From: JALZHR01 sp036388475
GTDB lineage: Bacteria; Acidobacteriota; Blastocatellia; Pyrinomonadales; Pyrinomonadaceae
Length of the DNA stretch: 64,000 nt
NCBI GenBank assembly: GCA_036388475.1
Contig: DASVRT010000088.1
Span: forward strand, 1 to 64,000
Direction: 5' to 3'
Numbering within the stretch: position 1 is the first letter of the stretch; every line of letters begins with the position of its first letter. Below the pieces are notes generated by a model. It made no database searches and was not told the DNA's origin. It was given only the letters and a program-made list of their open reading frames with translations. Positions 1 through 8,859 of this stretch are shown one piece after another. Made by a program: the position numbers and the translations under genes.

Positions 1-90
1 TGCTGGCATTTTGCGGAAAGCAGTTGAACAGGATTTTCTTAATTTCCAGATATTAACCGCAATCAGGAAGATTAAATTCGCATTGCCGGA

Positions 91-125
91 AAGCCGATTT
101 TGCCGATTCGCAAAGTCGGCTTTTT
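91..125 (+). terminator. Intrinsic terminator of an upstream gene
   Basis: AAGCCGA (91-97) pairs with TCGGCTT (116-122). The inner TTTTGC/GCAAAG extends this to a continuous 13-bp stem (one G-T pair) with a CGATTC loop, followed by T5. The gene it ends lies outside the window. The remaining bases 1-90 hold no recognisable gene. Confidence 0.8.
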
Positions 126-167
126 CGTTGTAATATTTTAATTATCAATCCTTTATCTTTCTAATCT

Positions 168-1304
168 ATGACCAAAAAAATATTTATTGCCGGTTCGGGC
201 GGCATCGGCGAAGCGGCGGCTCTCTTACTGCGCGAATGGGCGTCGTTTGAAACGGAAATAATCCTGGGCGATATATCGGAGGAAAATTTAGTCAAAGCGA
301 AGGATTTCGTGCTGCAAAATTCCGCTAAAACTTCAAAAGTAGAAACGGTTTTGATGGCGAAAGACGGCGCGAGCGAAGCGATGAATGCCGCGTTTGAAGG
401 CGGCGACGTTCTGCTCGACTGCTCGCCCGGCGCGCAGGCTCCGCGAATGGCGCGTTTTGCCAAAGATTTCAAGATGCACTACGCGAATCTGACCGAATAC
501 GTCGCCGAAACCGACGAAATTATCAATCTCGCGAAAGATGCCGAAACGGGTTTTATTTTGCAGACCGGACTCGCGCCCGGATTTATCAACGTTTTGGCGA
601 TGTCGCTTTATCAAAAATTCGTCGCGCAGTTTGAAAACGAAAAAATCGAGAAAATCGGGATGAAGGTCGGCGCGCTCACGGCGCACGCGCACCAGCCGCA
701 TTTTTACGGCTTTACGTGGTCGCCGATTGGCGTGGCGACCGAATACGTCAAGCCTTCGCGCGTGATTCGCGATTATAAAATCACGGAAATGCCCGCGCTT
801 TCGGACAGAGAAAAAATCGTTATCGGCGGTCGTCAATACGAAGCGGATTTGACTTCGGGCGGCGCGGCGGATTTGCCGGAATTTTTTACCGATAAGGCGC
901 GTCGGCTCGATTACAAAACTTTGCGCCACGTCGGGCATTACGCGTGGGTGGACGGCGTTATCAGAAAATTTCCGAACGACGACGATTTGCCGAAAAATAT
1001 TCTGGCGGAATTTTTGCGCGAAGTTCCGGCGGTCGAAGACGATTTCGTGCTGGTTCACGCTTCGGTCGAGGGCTTCGATAAACGAAACGTGCGCCGTTTG
1101 ATTGAAAAAGCGTTTTTTGTCGAGCCGCTGGAAATTAACGGGCATTTTCTACGCGCGATTCAAACAACGACTGCCGCGCCGCTGCTCGAATCGGCGATGA
1201 TGCTGCTTTCCGGCAAATATCGCGGCGTCGTTCTGCAAAGCCAATTGAATCCGCAGGATTTTTTGAACGGCACTTTTGTTTCCAGAGTTTACGAAATGAT
1301 TTAA
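168..1304 (+). CDS. Saccharopine dehydrogenase family oxidoreductase
   Basis: 378 aa. A Rossmann dinucleotide-binding start carries the GSGGIG loop at residues 9-14 directly after the first strand, as in saccharopine dehydrogenase-like (lysine/carboxynorspermidine pathway) NAD(P) enzymes. The 'LLDCSPGAQAP' stretch near residue 84 fits the second half of the Rossmann fold, and the C-terminal half fits the family's catalytic/dimerisation domain. It is probably a soluble cytosolic enzyme. It stands alone after a terminator and is followed by a tandem-repeat array, so the context does not identify a substrate. The start is the first ATG after the upstream terminator; no strong Shine-Dalgarno is visible. 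The family is confident, the exact reaction is not. Confidence 0.8.
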   Translation: MTKKIFIAGSGGIGEAAALLLREWASFETEIILGDISEENLVKAKDFVLQNSAKTSKVETVLMAKDGASEAMNAAFEGGDVLLDCSPGAQAPRMARFAKDFKMHYANLTEYVAETDEIINLAKDAETGFILQTGLAPGFINVLAMSLYQKFVAQFENEKIEKIGMKVGALTAHAHQPHFYGFTWSPIGVATEYVKPSRVIRDYKITEMPALSDREKIVIGGRQYEADLTSGGAADLPEFFTDKARRLDYKTLRHVGHYAWVDGVIRKFPNDDDLPKNILAEFLREVPAVEDDFVLVHASVEGFDKRNVRRLIEKAFFVEPLEINGHFLRAIQTTTAAPLLESAMMLLSGKYRGVVLQSQLNPQDFLNGTFVSRVYEMI

Positions 1305-1334
1305 AACGCAAAGTGCAAAATGATTCCCGGAAGC

Positions 1335-1505
1335 TTTCAAACGTGATTTGAAACTTACCGAACGGCGTTTGAAAGTTAGAAAACGTGATTTGAAAGTTAG
1401 AAAACCGCGTTTGAAAATTACCGAATCACGTTTGAAAGCAGGAAAATTGCGTTTGGAAGTGGGAAAATTGAATTTTCCTACTTTCAAACGCGATTTTCCT
1501 GCTAA
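1335..1505. repeat. 21-bp tandem repeat array A
   Basis: TTTGAAA-like cores start at 1347, 1368, 1389, 1410, 1431, 1452, 1473 and 1494, exactly 21 bp apart. The last two units have drifted to TTTTCC. Because 21 is a multiple of 3, a frame stays open and reads as basic heptapeptides (LKVRKRD-like), but there is no sign it is expressed. Inverted words flank the array (AAAACGCAAAGTGCAAAATG near 1303, CATTTTGCGTTTTGCA near 1565). The 280-bp gap 1305-1584 contains nothing else. Confidence 0.85.
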
Positions 1506-1584
1506 AAAAAAGCAATTCTGCATTCAATTAATACAGATGAAGAGAGAAAAATTCTTCAATTCCGCATTTTGCGTTTTGCATTAA

Positions 1585-2757
1585 TTAATCCTCTTTATCT
1601 ACCGTTAACATCTCGTGGCGCTCGGTGACTTCGTCGTCGGTTGCGTCTGCCAGGCTGCGGTCGCCGGTTACTTCATCCCAATCGTAGCCGAGAAAATCGG
1701 CGAAATGATAAAGCTGTCGTTCCCAAACGGCGCGGTCGGCATTGTATTCGAGAAACGCCTGCCCGGTGTCGGAGCGCGTCTTGATTTTGCTGCGCTGCAA
1801 ATGTTTTACGGCGCGATTAAAACATTTCTGTCGTCGCGTCAGCGTTTCTTCTTCCGACTCGAACGGTTCGGTCGCGCGATTTTCGAGTTTGAGCGAGGTG
1901 ACGAGTTCAAACAGAACGTGTCGCGCGCTGTCGCCGGCGATTAAAACGTCCGGGTGGTCGCCCGCTTCGATATATTCTTTTTCTTCCAGATGCGCATTGA
2001 GAATCGCCACCGTTTCGAGCACGACGAAAAGCGCGCGCGGCAAGCCTTTGTAAACCTCGACCGGATGAAAATAATGAATGACCGGATGCTCGATATGTGA
2101 TTCGAGCAATTCCTGCAAATCGCGTGTCGCCTCGCGCAGAGATTCGGTCAGGCTGTGAAAACGCCCGCGCGCGAAATGGCTGGAGATAAAGCCGGAAATA
2201 TCCGCGCCCTGTCGCGCCTGATGATAAAACTTGAGCGCGACGGCGCGCTTGCGCTCCAGCGCGCTGTACACAGTCAACAGATAAGTTATCGAAATTGAAA
2301 TAGTCGCCATTCCCAGAGCGGATTCAAACAGAGCGAGCATTCGCATAGTGCTGGAAATCGGCAGAATGTCGCCGTAGCCGAGCGTCGTCAAAGTGATGCC
2401 GCTAAAATAAAATGCCTGCAAAATCAAGCTTCCGTGCGCGGCTTCGCCGATTTGAAATCCGGTTTCCAGACGCGGCAGGTAGATAAGCGCGAAACCCGTC
2501 ATCAGCGTCAATAATAAAACCGTGATTAAAAGCGGCATCAAAAGCGGTCCGACCGCCGACAAAAGACGGTGGCGAAGACGGCGACCCAGGTTCTGTGTCA
2601 GACGCGTGATAAACCACCACGCGCCGCGATTCAAGAATTCACTAAACGGACCCGGATATTTTGTCGCGCGCAGGATGGTGGCGTAAATGTCGTAGAAAAC
2701 CAGGATGATTAAACCGACGCCTGCGATTGTCAGTAAAAGATTTGCCGTCGCGCTCAT
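1585..2757 (-). CDS. Potassium channel family protein (ion channel, 2-TM pore type)
   Basis: 390 aa. The selectivity filter TTLGYGD lies at residues 124-130 in the pore loop between a hydrophobic helix at about 70-95 and another at about 138-165; a further N-terminal helix spans residues 7-27. This is the Ion_trans_2 signature of K+ channels. The C-terminal 220 residues are soluble and helical, without a recognisable TrkA-N (RCK) domain, so gating is unclear. It presumably conducts K+ across the inner membrane. The start ATG leads directly into the first membrane helix. It is monocistronic, separated by a strong terminator from the gene transcribed towards it. Confidence 0.85.
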   Translation of the reverse strand: MSATANLLLTIAGVGLIILVFYDIYATILRATKYPGPFSEFLNRGAWWFITRLTQNLGRRLRHRLLSAVGPLLMPLLITVLLLTLMTGFALIYLPRLETGFQIGEAAHGSLILQAFYFSGITLTTLGYGDILPISSTMRMLALFESALGMATISISITYLLTVYSALERKRAVALKFYHQARQGADISGFISSHFARGRFHSLTESLREATRDLQELLESHIEHPVIHYFHPVEVYKGLPRALFVVLETVAILNAHLEEKEYIEAGDHPDVLIAGDSARHVLFELVTSLKLENRATEPFESEEETLTRRQKCFNRAVKHLQRSKIKTRSDTGQAFLEYNADRAVWERQLYHFADFLGYDWDEVTGDRSLADATDDEVTERHEMLTVDKED

Positions 2758-2837
2758 GAAATTTTGCCTTCTCCGCTAAGTTTTAATTATACATCGGGCG
2801 CAAGCGTTGATTTATACTTTTTCGAGGAATCCGAAAG

Positions 2838-2873
2838 AAAAAGCGGAAAGAGAAATTTCTCTTTCCGCTTTTT
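2838..2873. terminator. Palindromic terminator after the metzincin gene
   Basis: A perfect 36-bp palindrome (AAAAAGCGGAAAGAGAAA and its complement), centred at 2855/2856, has A5 on the left and T on the right, so it could work on both strands. It lies downstream of the minus-strand gene ending at 2972. Confidence 0.8.
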
Positions 2874-2971
2874 TGATTAAATAAAGGCGGCAACGCGAAT
2901 GTTAACGAGCGTGTCGCAACATTAATCACCGGACACGCTCCATCACCGCCCGTGTTTCTGCCGTATCTTCT

Positions 2972-5860
2972 CTAACGACCGTTAATCGGCTGGTCAGTGT
3001 TTACGCCGAACTGCACGGCAGTAAACCCGCTCGTCGAACGGTTCAGATACCAGACGCCGCCGCGATAGACAGCCTGGTCGTCTTTGCCGTCGCCGTCGTA
3101 ATCGCCCGGAGCCGGAACGTCGCCGTTCGCGCCGAACTGCGAAACCAGAAGAACCGAGTTGGCGGTGTACATATACCAGGTGCCGTCAGATGGGCGGAAA
3201 ACGCCGATGTCCTGCTTGTTGTCGCCGTCGTAATCGCCCGGAACAGTGATGTCGGTCGCCAAGCCGAACGAAATGCCGGAAAAGACACCGTTCGAGCTGT
3301 TGATGCGATACCACGTTCCGTTTGACGGACGGAAAACAGTCAAATCAGCCTTCGCGTCGCCGTCGTAATCGCCGACCACCGGACGGTCGCCATTCGCGCC
3401 GAACTGCGAGCCGACAAATTGACCGTTGCCGCTGTTGATGCGATACCAGGTGCCCTCCGTCGGACGCCAGACCGCCAAATCGTCTTTTCCGTCGCCGTCA
3501 AAATCAGCGGGCTGCGGAATATCGCCCGCCGCGCCGAACTGCACGCCGACAAATGTTCCGTTCGATGAATTCAGACGATACCAGGTTCCGGTTGCGGGTC
3601 TCCAGACGGCAATATCGGCTTTATTGTCGCCGTCAAAATCAGCGGCAACCGTTTTGTCGGCGGCGACGCCGAACTGCGTGGCGGTAAAGCCGGCTTGCGA
3701 GCGCAGCAGATACCAGACCGTATCGGACGGGCGAAAGACCGCTAAATCGGTTTTGCCGTCGCCGTCAAAGTCATAAGGCGCTTTCGCGACGACAGTGGTT
3801 TGATTAATCGTAAAGTTTGCGGCTGAGATGTCGAAAAAGATGTTTCCGACAGCTTCGACTTTGATGCGCGCCTGCGTCGTGGTGACGTTCGGGACGGTAA
3901 TGGTCTGCGTTCCGTCGTTCGGCGTGCTGGCGAGAATCGTCGTCGGGAAAGTCTGCCCGCCGTCGGTCGAAAGCGAAATCTTCACGTTTGCCGCGTTGAC
4001 CGGAGCGGCAGTCGTATTCGCCGCATTCCACGTGACGGTTTGCGTCGAGCCGCCGTTCCACGTCACCGCCGTGTTCGGCGTGGTGACGTCAAACGGTCCG
4101 CTGTTGCCGTCAACGTTGACGATAACCGCCGCCGTGTTAACGCCGCCTCCGCCCGCGCGGTTGTCGCGCACGATAACCTGAAAATTCATCGTGCGCGTTA
4201 TCGCCGGAAGAATTTCGCCGGTCATCAAACCGCCCGTCGTATTCGGCGGAACGTTAGCGGTGTTTAAAATATGCGTCAGGCGCGGAAAAGTGCGCGTTCC
4301 ATTTGTCGTCGGCAGGAACGGTCGGAAAATCGGGCGCGCAATGCCGTCAGCGTCGGAATTGGGAACAGTCGTAGCCGCTCCAGCCGAACCGCCAGCGTCA
4401 TATTGCTGCCAGTCATATGTCAACGAATCGCCGTTCACATCGGTCGAAGTCGCCGCCAAAGAAAACGGCGTCTGTTTCGGAATATTAAAGGAGCTGCCGT
4501 TAATCGAAGGAACTGTCGGCGGTGTATTTTGGGTCGGAGTCTGCACCGCACAGGTGTTGCCTGTCAGATTAGTCGTGTAATTAACAATCGCTTCGATGCT
4601 TCTGACGTGGAAAGTGTCAATACTGTTGAAAGCCAGATTGTTTGAGCCGCACAATCCGGCATAAGCCATAATCGTGATGCCGCTGCCCGGCTCATAAGAG
4701 TTTGCAGAACTGCGGTTCGGGCTGGCACAGCCGCCGAGCGAACTGTTGAAAGTGTGATTCGCGCCGAACTGGTGTCCGACTTCGTGCGCGACATAATCAA
4801 TATCGAAAGCATCGCCGATCGGATTCGGCAAGCCGGTCGTGCCGCGAGCTTTGCTTCCGCCGCACGGACCGTTAAGCGACGCAACTCCGCCGCCGTCAGT
4901 ATTAAATACGTGACCGACATCGTAATTCGCCGTGCCGATGACTTCGTTTAAAGTTGTCGTATTGGTCGTCAATGTGGCGTTGTCACTTGTGTTGGTGTAA
5001 GGGTCACTCGCCGCGTCCGTGTAAATGACCAAATCGGTGTTGGCGACTAAAATCATTCTGACCGCGACATCGCGTTCATACACTTGATTGATGCGATTGA
5101 CCGATGTGTTAATCGCCGCCAGCGCTCTGGCTTTCGCCTGCGCGTCGGTGTCGCCCGCCTGTCTGAAAACCGAAGTGTATTCGCCCGTCGCCGCCATCGC
5201 CAGACGATAGGTTCTGAGTGTCGCTCCGCTCGTCACTTCCGGCGCTGTCGGCACAAAACTAATCTGCTCGATCTGCGGTATGACGATATCTTCGCCGGTC
5301 AGGCAAATCCACGGGTCGCTTGAGCGCGGCACATCGCTCTTGAAGAAACTGATGTAGTTTAGTGTATCACCCCAAGCATAAGGCTCAACTAAAATCGTGC
5401 CCTGATTCGAGAAAATCATCGCGCGGAAGCCGTTCGGCGAAATGTCGAAGCGGGTAATTTCGGTCGGGTTGTCGATTCCCTGCCCTCGATAGCTTTGAAT
5501 TTCGGGATATTTCGCCGCCAGTTCCGGCTCCATAATCGACGAGTTTTCGATTCGGAAACGCGAGACGCCGCCGTTCGGCATCGGAATCGTCAGAATAACT
5601 TCATCGCCGCTGCGCGCCTGGTCGGAAAATTCCTTCGGCGCGCGATTCAGAACTTGTCTGAGCGCCGCTTTATCCAGTTGGAAAGTCGAATAAAACCGCG
5701 GAACGATCTGCCGCTCGACGTCGGTTCTTTGCTGAAGCGCCGAATCGTTAATCTGCTGCCAGACACCGCCGTTCTGCGCACTCTGCGCCGCAAGCGTGCC
5801 GGCAACGAGTAAATTTATTGCCAAAATTAAGACAATATAAAGGGAAAGTTTTTTCTGCAT
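2972..5860 (-). CDS. Secreted metzincin metalloprotease with FG-GAP repeats
   Basis: 962 aa. The N-terminal signal peptide ends near AAQSAQ (about residue 28). The zinc site HEVGHQFGANH is at residues 359-369 and matches HExxHxxGxxH of reprolysin-like (M12B-type) metzincins. A middle region with Ig/cadherin-like strands (about 430-690) is followed by about seven FG-GAP/VCBS modules of about 38 residues with Ca-binding DxDGDGxxD loops, running to the C terminus. It is likely a secreted or surface protease. AAGGAG sits 10 nt before the ATG. The FG-GAP modules are so alike that their DNA is itself repetitive. Substrate unknown. Confidence 0.88.
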   Translation of the reverse strand: MQKKLSLYIVLILAINLLVAGTLAAQSAQNGGVWQQINDSALQQRTDVERQIVPRFYSTFQLDKAALRQVLNRAPKEFSDQARSGDEVILTIPMPNGGVSRFRIENSSIMEPELAAKYPEIQSYRGQGIDNPTEITRFDISPNGFRAMIFSNQGTILVEPYAWGDTLNYISFFKSDVPRSSDPWICLTGEDIVIPQIEQISFVPTAPEVTSGATLRTYRLAMAATGEYTSVFRQAGDTDAQAKARALAAINTSVNRINQVYERDVAVRMILVANTDLVIYTDAASDPYTNTSDNATLTTNTTTLNEVIGTANYDVGHVFNTDGGGVASLNGPCGGSKARGTTGLPNPIGDAFDIDYVAHEVGHQFGANHTFNSSLGGCASPNRSSANSYEPGSGITIMAYAGLCGSNNLAFNSIDTFHVRSIEAIVNYTTNLTGNTCAVQTPTQNTPPTVPSINGSSFNIPKQTPFSLAATSTDVNGDSLTYDWQQYDAGGSAGAATTVPNSDADGIARPIFRPFLPTTNGTRTFPRLTHILNTANVPPNTTGGLMTGEILPAITRTMNFQVIVRDNRAGGGGVNTAAVIVNVDGNSGPFDVTTPNTAVTWNGGSTQTVTWNAANTTAAPVNAANVKISLSTDGGQTFPTTILASTPNDGTQTITVPNVTTTQARIKVEAVGNIFFDISAANFTINQTTVVAKAPYDFDGDGKTDLAVFRPSDTVWYLLRSQAGFTATQFGVAADKTVAADFDGDNKADIAVWRPATGTWYRLNSSNGTFVGVQFGAAGDIPQPADFDGDGKDDLAVWRPTEGTWYRINSGNGQFVGSQFGANGDRPVVGDYDGDAKADLTVFRPSNGTWYRINSSNGVFSGISFGLATDITVPGDYDGDNKQDIGVFRPSDGTWYMYTANSVLLVSQFGANGDVPAPGDYDGDGKDDQAVYRGGVWYLNRSTSGFTAVQFGVNTDQPINGR

Positions 5861-6187
5861 TTGTCGTTACTCCTTAAAATTTATCCCAAAATTCATTTCG
5901 AGATTAATAAAATGATTGCCGACCCTGCTGGTTTTACTGATTATGAAAATGCTACAACGGGGAATAAATTAGATATCGGTTGTAGAAAGAGTGACTCTAA
6001 CTTTAAGAAATTTGAACTTGAAAAACAAGCTGCACGCGAGAGGAAACCGCCGAAAGATGTAAATAATTGTAAAATGCCGACGCGAGCGGCGCAAAAATCT
6101 TTTCCAAATTTCGACGCTTGGAATGCTCGTCCGTCTGAAAAGTTGTCTATTAAATTCTGCGGTTTCAACCTCTCCGATTCTTTGCGC

Positions 6188-6200
6188 TATAATTTCTCAG
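6188..6200 (+). promoter_or_regulatory. Candidate leaderless promoter (-10 TATAAT)
   Basis: TATAAT at 6188-6193 ends 7 nt before the ATG at 6201, so transcription would start at or one base before the start codon. The -35 (TTCAAC near 6164) is weak. The rest of the 340-bp divergent gap 5861-6200 shows no gene; an open frame through it is not supported by any family or by a ribosome-binding site. Confidence 0.45.
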
Positions 6201-7082
6201 ATGTCCGAAAACACTTTAACGACCAATCAAAGCACTCAGGTCGAACAAAAATCCGCCGCGCTCGCTCCCACCGGCGAAGAGCTTTCCGTGCTTTCCGCCA
6301 CCGAAAAAATCGGTTTCAAATTAACTCACCGGATGAATCTGGGCGCGTGGAAAAGCTTCTGGACTTTTTGCCAGCGCCGCCTCGGCTCGCTTTGGATTCA
6401 GATTTCGACTTACAATTTAATGCAGGTTTTCGGGCTCGAAAATTTTGCGAAAACCGACGCCGCGCGCCCGATTCTGCTCGTCTCCAATCACCGTTCCTTT
6501 TTCGATATGTATGTCGTTTCGACGACGCTTTTTCGCCGCACGAATCGCCGGTTTCGACTGTTTTTCCCGGTGCGCGCCAAATTTTTTTACGATTCGCCCG
6601 CCGGCTGGCTCGTCAATCTCGTGATGGGCTGGTTTTCGATGTACCCGCCGTTTTTTCGCGAAGCCGGAGAAGTAAAAAAACGCGAGTTCGATAAATTTTC
6701 GCTGCGCCGTCTCGTCCAGATTTGCTCGGAACCCGAAGCGAATATTATCGGCTTTCACCCGGAAGGCAAGCGCAATTTAAACGACAATCCGTATGAATTT
6801 CTGCCCGCGCAGCCCGGCATCGGGAAAGTAATTTTCAGCGCGCACCCGCAGGTCGTGCCCGTATTTATTACCGGCTTGGGAAACGATTTGCCGAAACAGG
6901 TTTTGGGAAACTGGCGCGGCGGCGAGAAAGTTCGTATCTGGTTCGGCGAGCCATTGGAGCTTTCCGAATTTTACGAAAAACGCGATTCCGTGCGGACGCA
7001 CAAGGAAATCGCCGATTTCCTGATGCTGAAAATCGGCGAGCTGGCGGAAAAAGACCGCGCGCAATTCGTCAAAAAGATTTAA
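6201..7082 (+). CDS. 1-acylglycerol-3-phosphate acyltransferase-like (PlsC family)
   Basis: 293 aa from the ATG at 6201. The acyltransferase block I NHRSFFD (H97, D102) and block III EGKR (188-191) are present with normal spacing. These enzymes transfer acyl chains to lysophospholipids or related lipids at the inner membrane. An upstream ATG at 6123 would add 26 residues of unlike composition; the start at 6201 is preferred because TATAAT lies just before it and MSENTL begins a typical cytosolic leader. It is convergent with the McrC-like fragment. Two other lipid genes with related roles follow within 4 kb (8860, 10266). Confidence 0.83.
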   Translation: MSENTLTTNQSTQVEQKSAALAPTGEELSVLSATEKIGFKLTHRMNLGAWKSFWTFCQRRLGSLWIQISTYNLMQVFGLENFAKTDAARPILLVSNHRSFFDMYVVSTTLFRRTNRRFRLFFPVRAKFFYDSPAGWLVNLVMGWFSMYPPFFREAGEVKKREFDKFSLRRLVQICSEPEANIIGFHPEGKRNLNDNPYEFLPAQPGIGKVIFSAHPQVVPVFITGLGNDLPKQVLGNWRGGEKVRIWFGEPLELSEFYEKRDSVRTHKEIADFLMLKIGELAEKDRAQFVKKI

Positions 7083-7106
7083 GCCGCACCTTTTCCGACG
7101 ATTTCC

Positions 7107-7538
7107 TTACAATCTTCGCGCGATGTTTTTCCGGTTCGTGTTCGGGTTGACGGTTTTGATGGAAATCGGACGGTTTTCAAATCGAAAATCCGAATCGTAA
7201 TCTCTCTCGACGGTCGGATAAAGCAGAATGCCCGCCGCTGCCGGCGTTTTTTCGTGCGCGGCGCGCTGATTCAGCAAATAACTGAAAAGCTGGTAAAGAT
7301 TGGCGGATTTTATCTTTTCGCGCGAATAGTTTTCCGTCATCGCCGCGCGGTAAAACTTGGCGTCGATAATAATTTTTCTTTCGTCGTCTTCGAGCGAAAC
7401 GTCCGTCCGCCTAACGGGCAGAAACTTTTCGGCTTCGTCCGACAAGGATTCGAACTGCCGGCGAATAATTTCGCTTTTCACTCGAATTTCACTCGAAAAT
7501 CGGTTTCGAGCCGGTAAAAGCGATATCTGAGCCTGCAT
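7107..7538 (-). CDS. Truncated McrC-like restriction nuclease domain
   Basis: 143 aa. Residues 44-62 (RTDVSL...IIIDAKFYR) hold a PD-(D/E)xK arrangement with D46, D59 and K61, followed by 'SANLYQLFSYL' and 'AGILLYP'. This pattern is typical of the C-terminal nuclease domain of McrC, the cleavage subunit of McrBC-type modification-dependent restriction. Full McrC proteins are two to three times longer. A stop codon lies five codons upstream in frame and no McrB GTPase is nearby. It is either a decayed remnant or a minimal stand-alone nuclease; the catalytic residues are intact. Confidence 0.6.
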   Translation of the reverse strand: MQAQISLLPARNRFSSEIRVKSEIIRRQFESLSDEAEKFLPVRRTDVSLEDDERKIIIDAKFYRAAMTENYSREKIKSANLYQLFSYLLNQRAAHEKTPAAAGILLYPTVERDYDSDFRFENRPISIKTVNPNTNRKNIARRL

Positions 7539-7584
7539 AATGTTTTGAAACTAAAGCGCTGAAAATTTAATACTTATCGCCTTC

Positions 7585-8751
7585 TCAGAACGGAAACGAA
7601 TTTCGTTTTATCAATCTCTGCCAGCGTCGAAAGATTTTAATGTTATCGTCGTCGGTCGTCAATTTTTCCGCCCGCGCCAGGTAATTCAGCACCGTTTGTT
7701 TTTCGCCTCTGGCGAGCAGCTCGGCGGCTAAATCCAGTTCCGGGTCTTTAATTTCAAAATCATTTTCTTCGGGAAACGTCAGCGAAGCCAAAAGATGTTC
7801 TCCGGCTTTCGCCGTATTTCCCTCGCGCAGGGCGACGCGTCCGAGCAGAGTGTTGCCGTAATAAATCGCTTTCTCCGTATCGCGCCACGGGTCGGACTCG
7901 TTTTTTATCTCGTTTAAAATAAACTCGGCAAACGCGCGGGCTTTTTTCAAATCGTTTAAATCGAGCGCCGCTCCGGCAACTTTGACGAGCAGTTCAAAGT
8001 GGTCGCTGCTTTTCGCCCGTCCCTCGTCTTTGGAGATTATAGATAATGCTTTTTCGCCTTCGGCTAAAACTTTTCTGAGCGCCGCGTCGATGTCGGCTTC
8101 CTTGCCGTTCACCTCGGCTGATTCGTAATCGCTGACGGCGCCCGCGACCCGGTCTTCGTAAATGCCGATTAAACGCTCGGAATATTCGTAAAGATTCGGG
8201 TTGATTTGCTGTCCTTCGCGGAGCAGTTTTTCGGCGAGCGGCGCGTCGAGCTGGCTCAGAAACTGTGCCGCGCTCAAACGGATTTTCTCATTTGTTTTCT
8301 TTAAATTAATCTGTTTCAGCCACTCGTCTTTGAGCGCGATGTAATCCGGGTTTTTCAAATCTTCCGCGTTCACCCACCAGCCGAGCTCGCGGTAATACAT
8401 TTTTTCCGGACGATGGCGGACGAGCCACAGCCGATGCGCCTGCGCCGCCTTTTTCGCCGCCGCGCTTTCCTGGCGGTCGTAATACTCAATCAGCTCGATT
8501 CTGATTTCGACGTCCTCCGGCGTTTGCCGTTCGTCTGGTATCGTCTTAAACCGCGCTTCGGTTTCCGCCGCAGTTTTTTCGTTGAATCCCCAGCGAGTCA
8601 GCGCCGGATTCGGTTTCGGCGGCGGAATCTGAAGCTGCGGAAACGGAATAGTTTCGGGCACGACCGCCGGCGTCGGCGTCGGCGTTTGCGCTTCGATGGA
8701 AAAAGCAAAAATGAATGTGATTAGAAGCAGTGAAAAAATCGTTCCGGTCAT
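7585..8751 (-). CDS. Secreted TPR-like repeat protein of unknown function
   Basis: 388 aa. A clear signal peptide (hydrophobic 4-17, cleavage near EAQ) is followed by a Pro/Thr-rich linker (TPTPTP). The rest is almost wholly alpha-helical with Ala/Leu-rich pairs of helices resembling TPR repeats (for example 'AEKLLREGQQINPNLYEYSERLIGIYED'). No catalytic motif is visible. It is probably periplasmic or lipid-facing. It diverges from the DAG-kinase-like gene at 8860. Function not recognised. Confidence 0.65.
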   Translation of the reverse strand: MTGTIFSLLLITFIFAFSIEAQTPTPTPAVVPETIPFPQLQIPPPKPNPALTRWGFNEKTAAETEARFKTIPDERQTPEDVEIRIELIEYYDRQESAAAKKAAQAHRLWLVRHRPEKMYYRELGWWVNAEDLKNPDYIALKDEWLKQINLKKTNEKIRLSAAQFLSQLDAPLAEKLLREGQQINPNLYEYSERLIGIYEDRVAGAVSDYESAEVNGKEADIDAALRKVLAEGEKALSIISKDEGRAKSSDHFELLVKVAGAALDLNDLKKARAFAEFILNEIKNESDPWRDTEKAIYYGNTLLGRVALREGNTAKAGEHLLASLTFPEENDFEIKDPELDLAAELLARGEKQTVLNYLARAEKLTTDDDNIKIFRRWQRLIKRNSFPF

Positions 8752-8822
8752 TGAAGTTTCCTTTTAATTTAAAAAAATCTGCCGAATTTTAACCCGAATC
8801 GAAACGCTTTGTAAAAATCCCT

Positions 8823-8851
8823 TTGCGAAGTCGTTAAATTTTTCTTACACT
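8823..8851 (+). promoter_or_regulatory. Sigma-70-like promoter placed for a near-leaderless mRNA
   Basis: TTGCGA (8823-8828), 17-bp spacer, TACACT (8846-8851). The ATG at 8860 is 8 nt after the -10, so the transcript would have almost no leader. No Shine-Dalgarno is present, which agrees. Confidence 0.5.
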
Positions 8852-8859
8852 TTGGCAGA

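Noticed and set aside
2972..3780. DNA-level repeat array in the metzincin gene
   Set aside because: The periodicity is explained by coding FG-GAP modules.
5861..6694. 277-codon + frame before and across the acyltransferase gene
   Set aside because: It has no motif, overlaps the PlsC motifs in another frame, and starts in a divergent promoter region.
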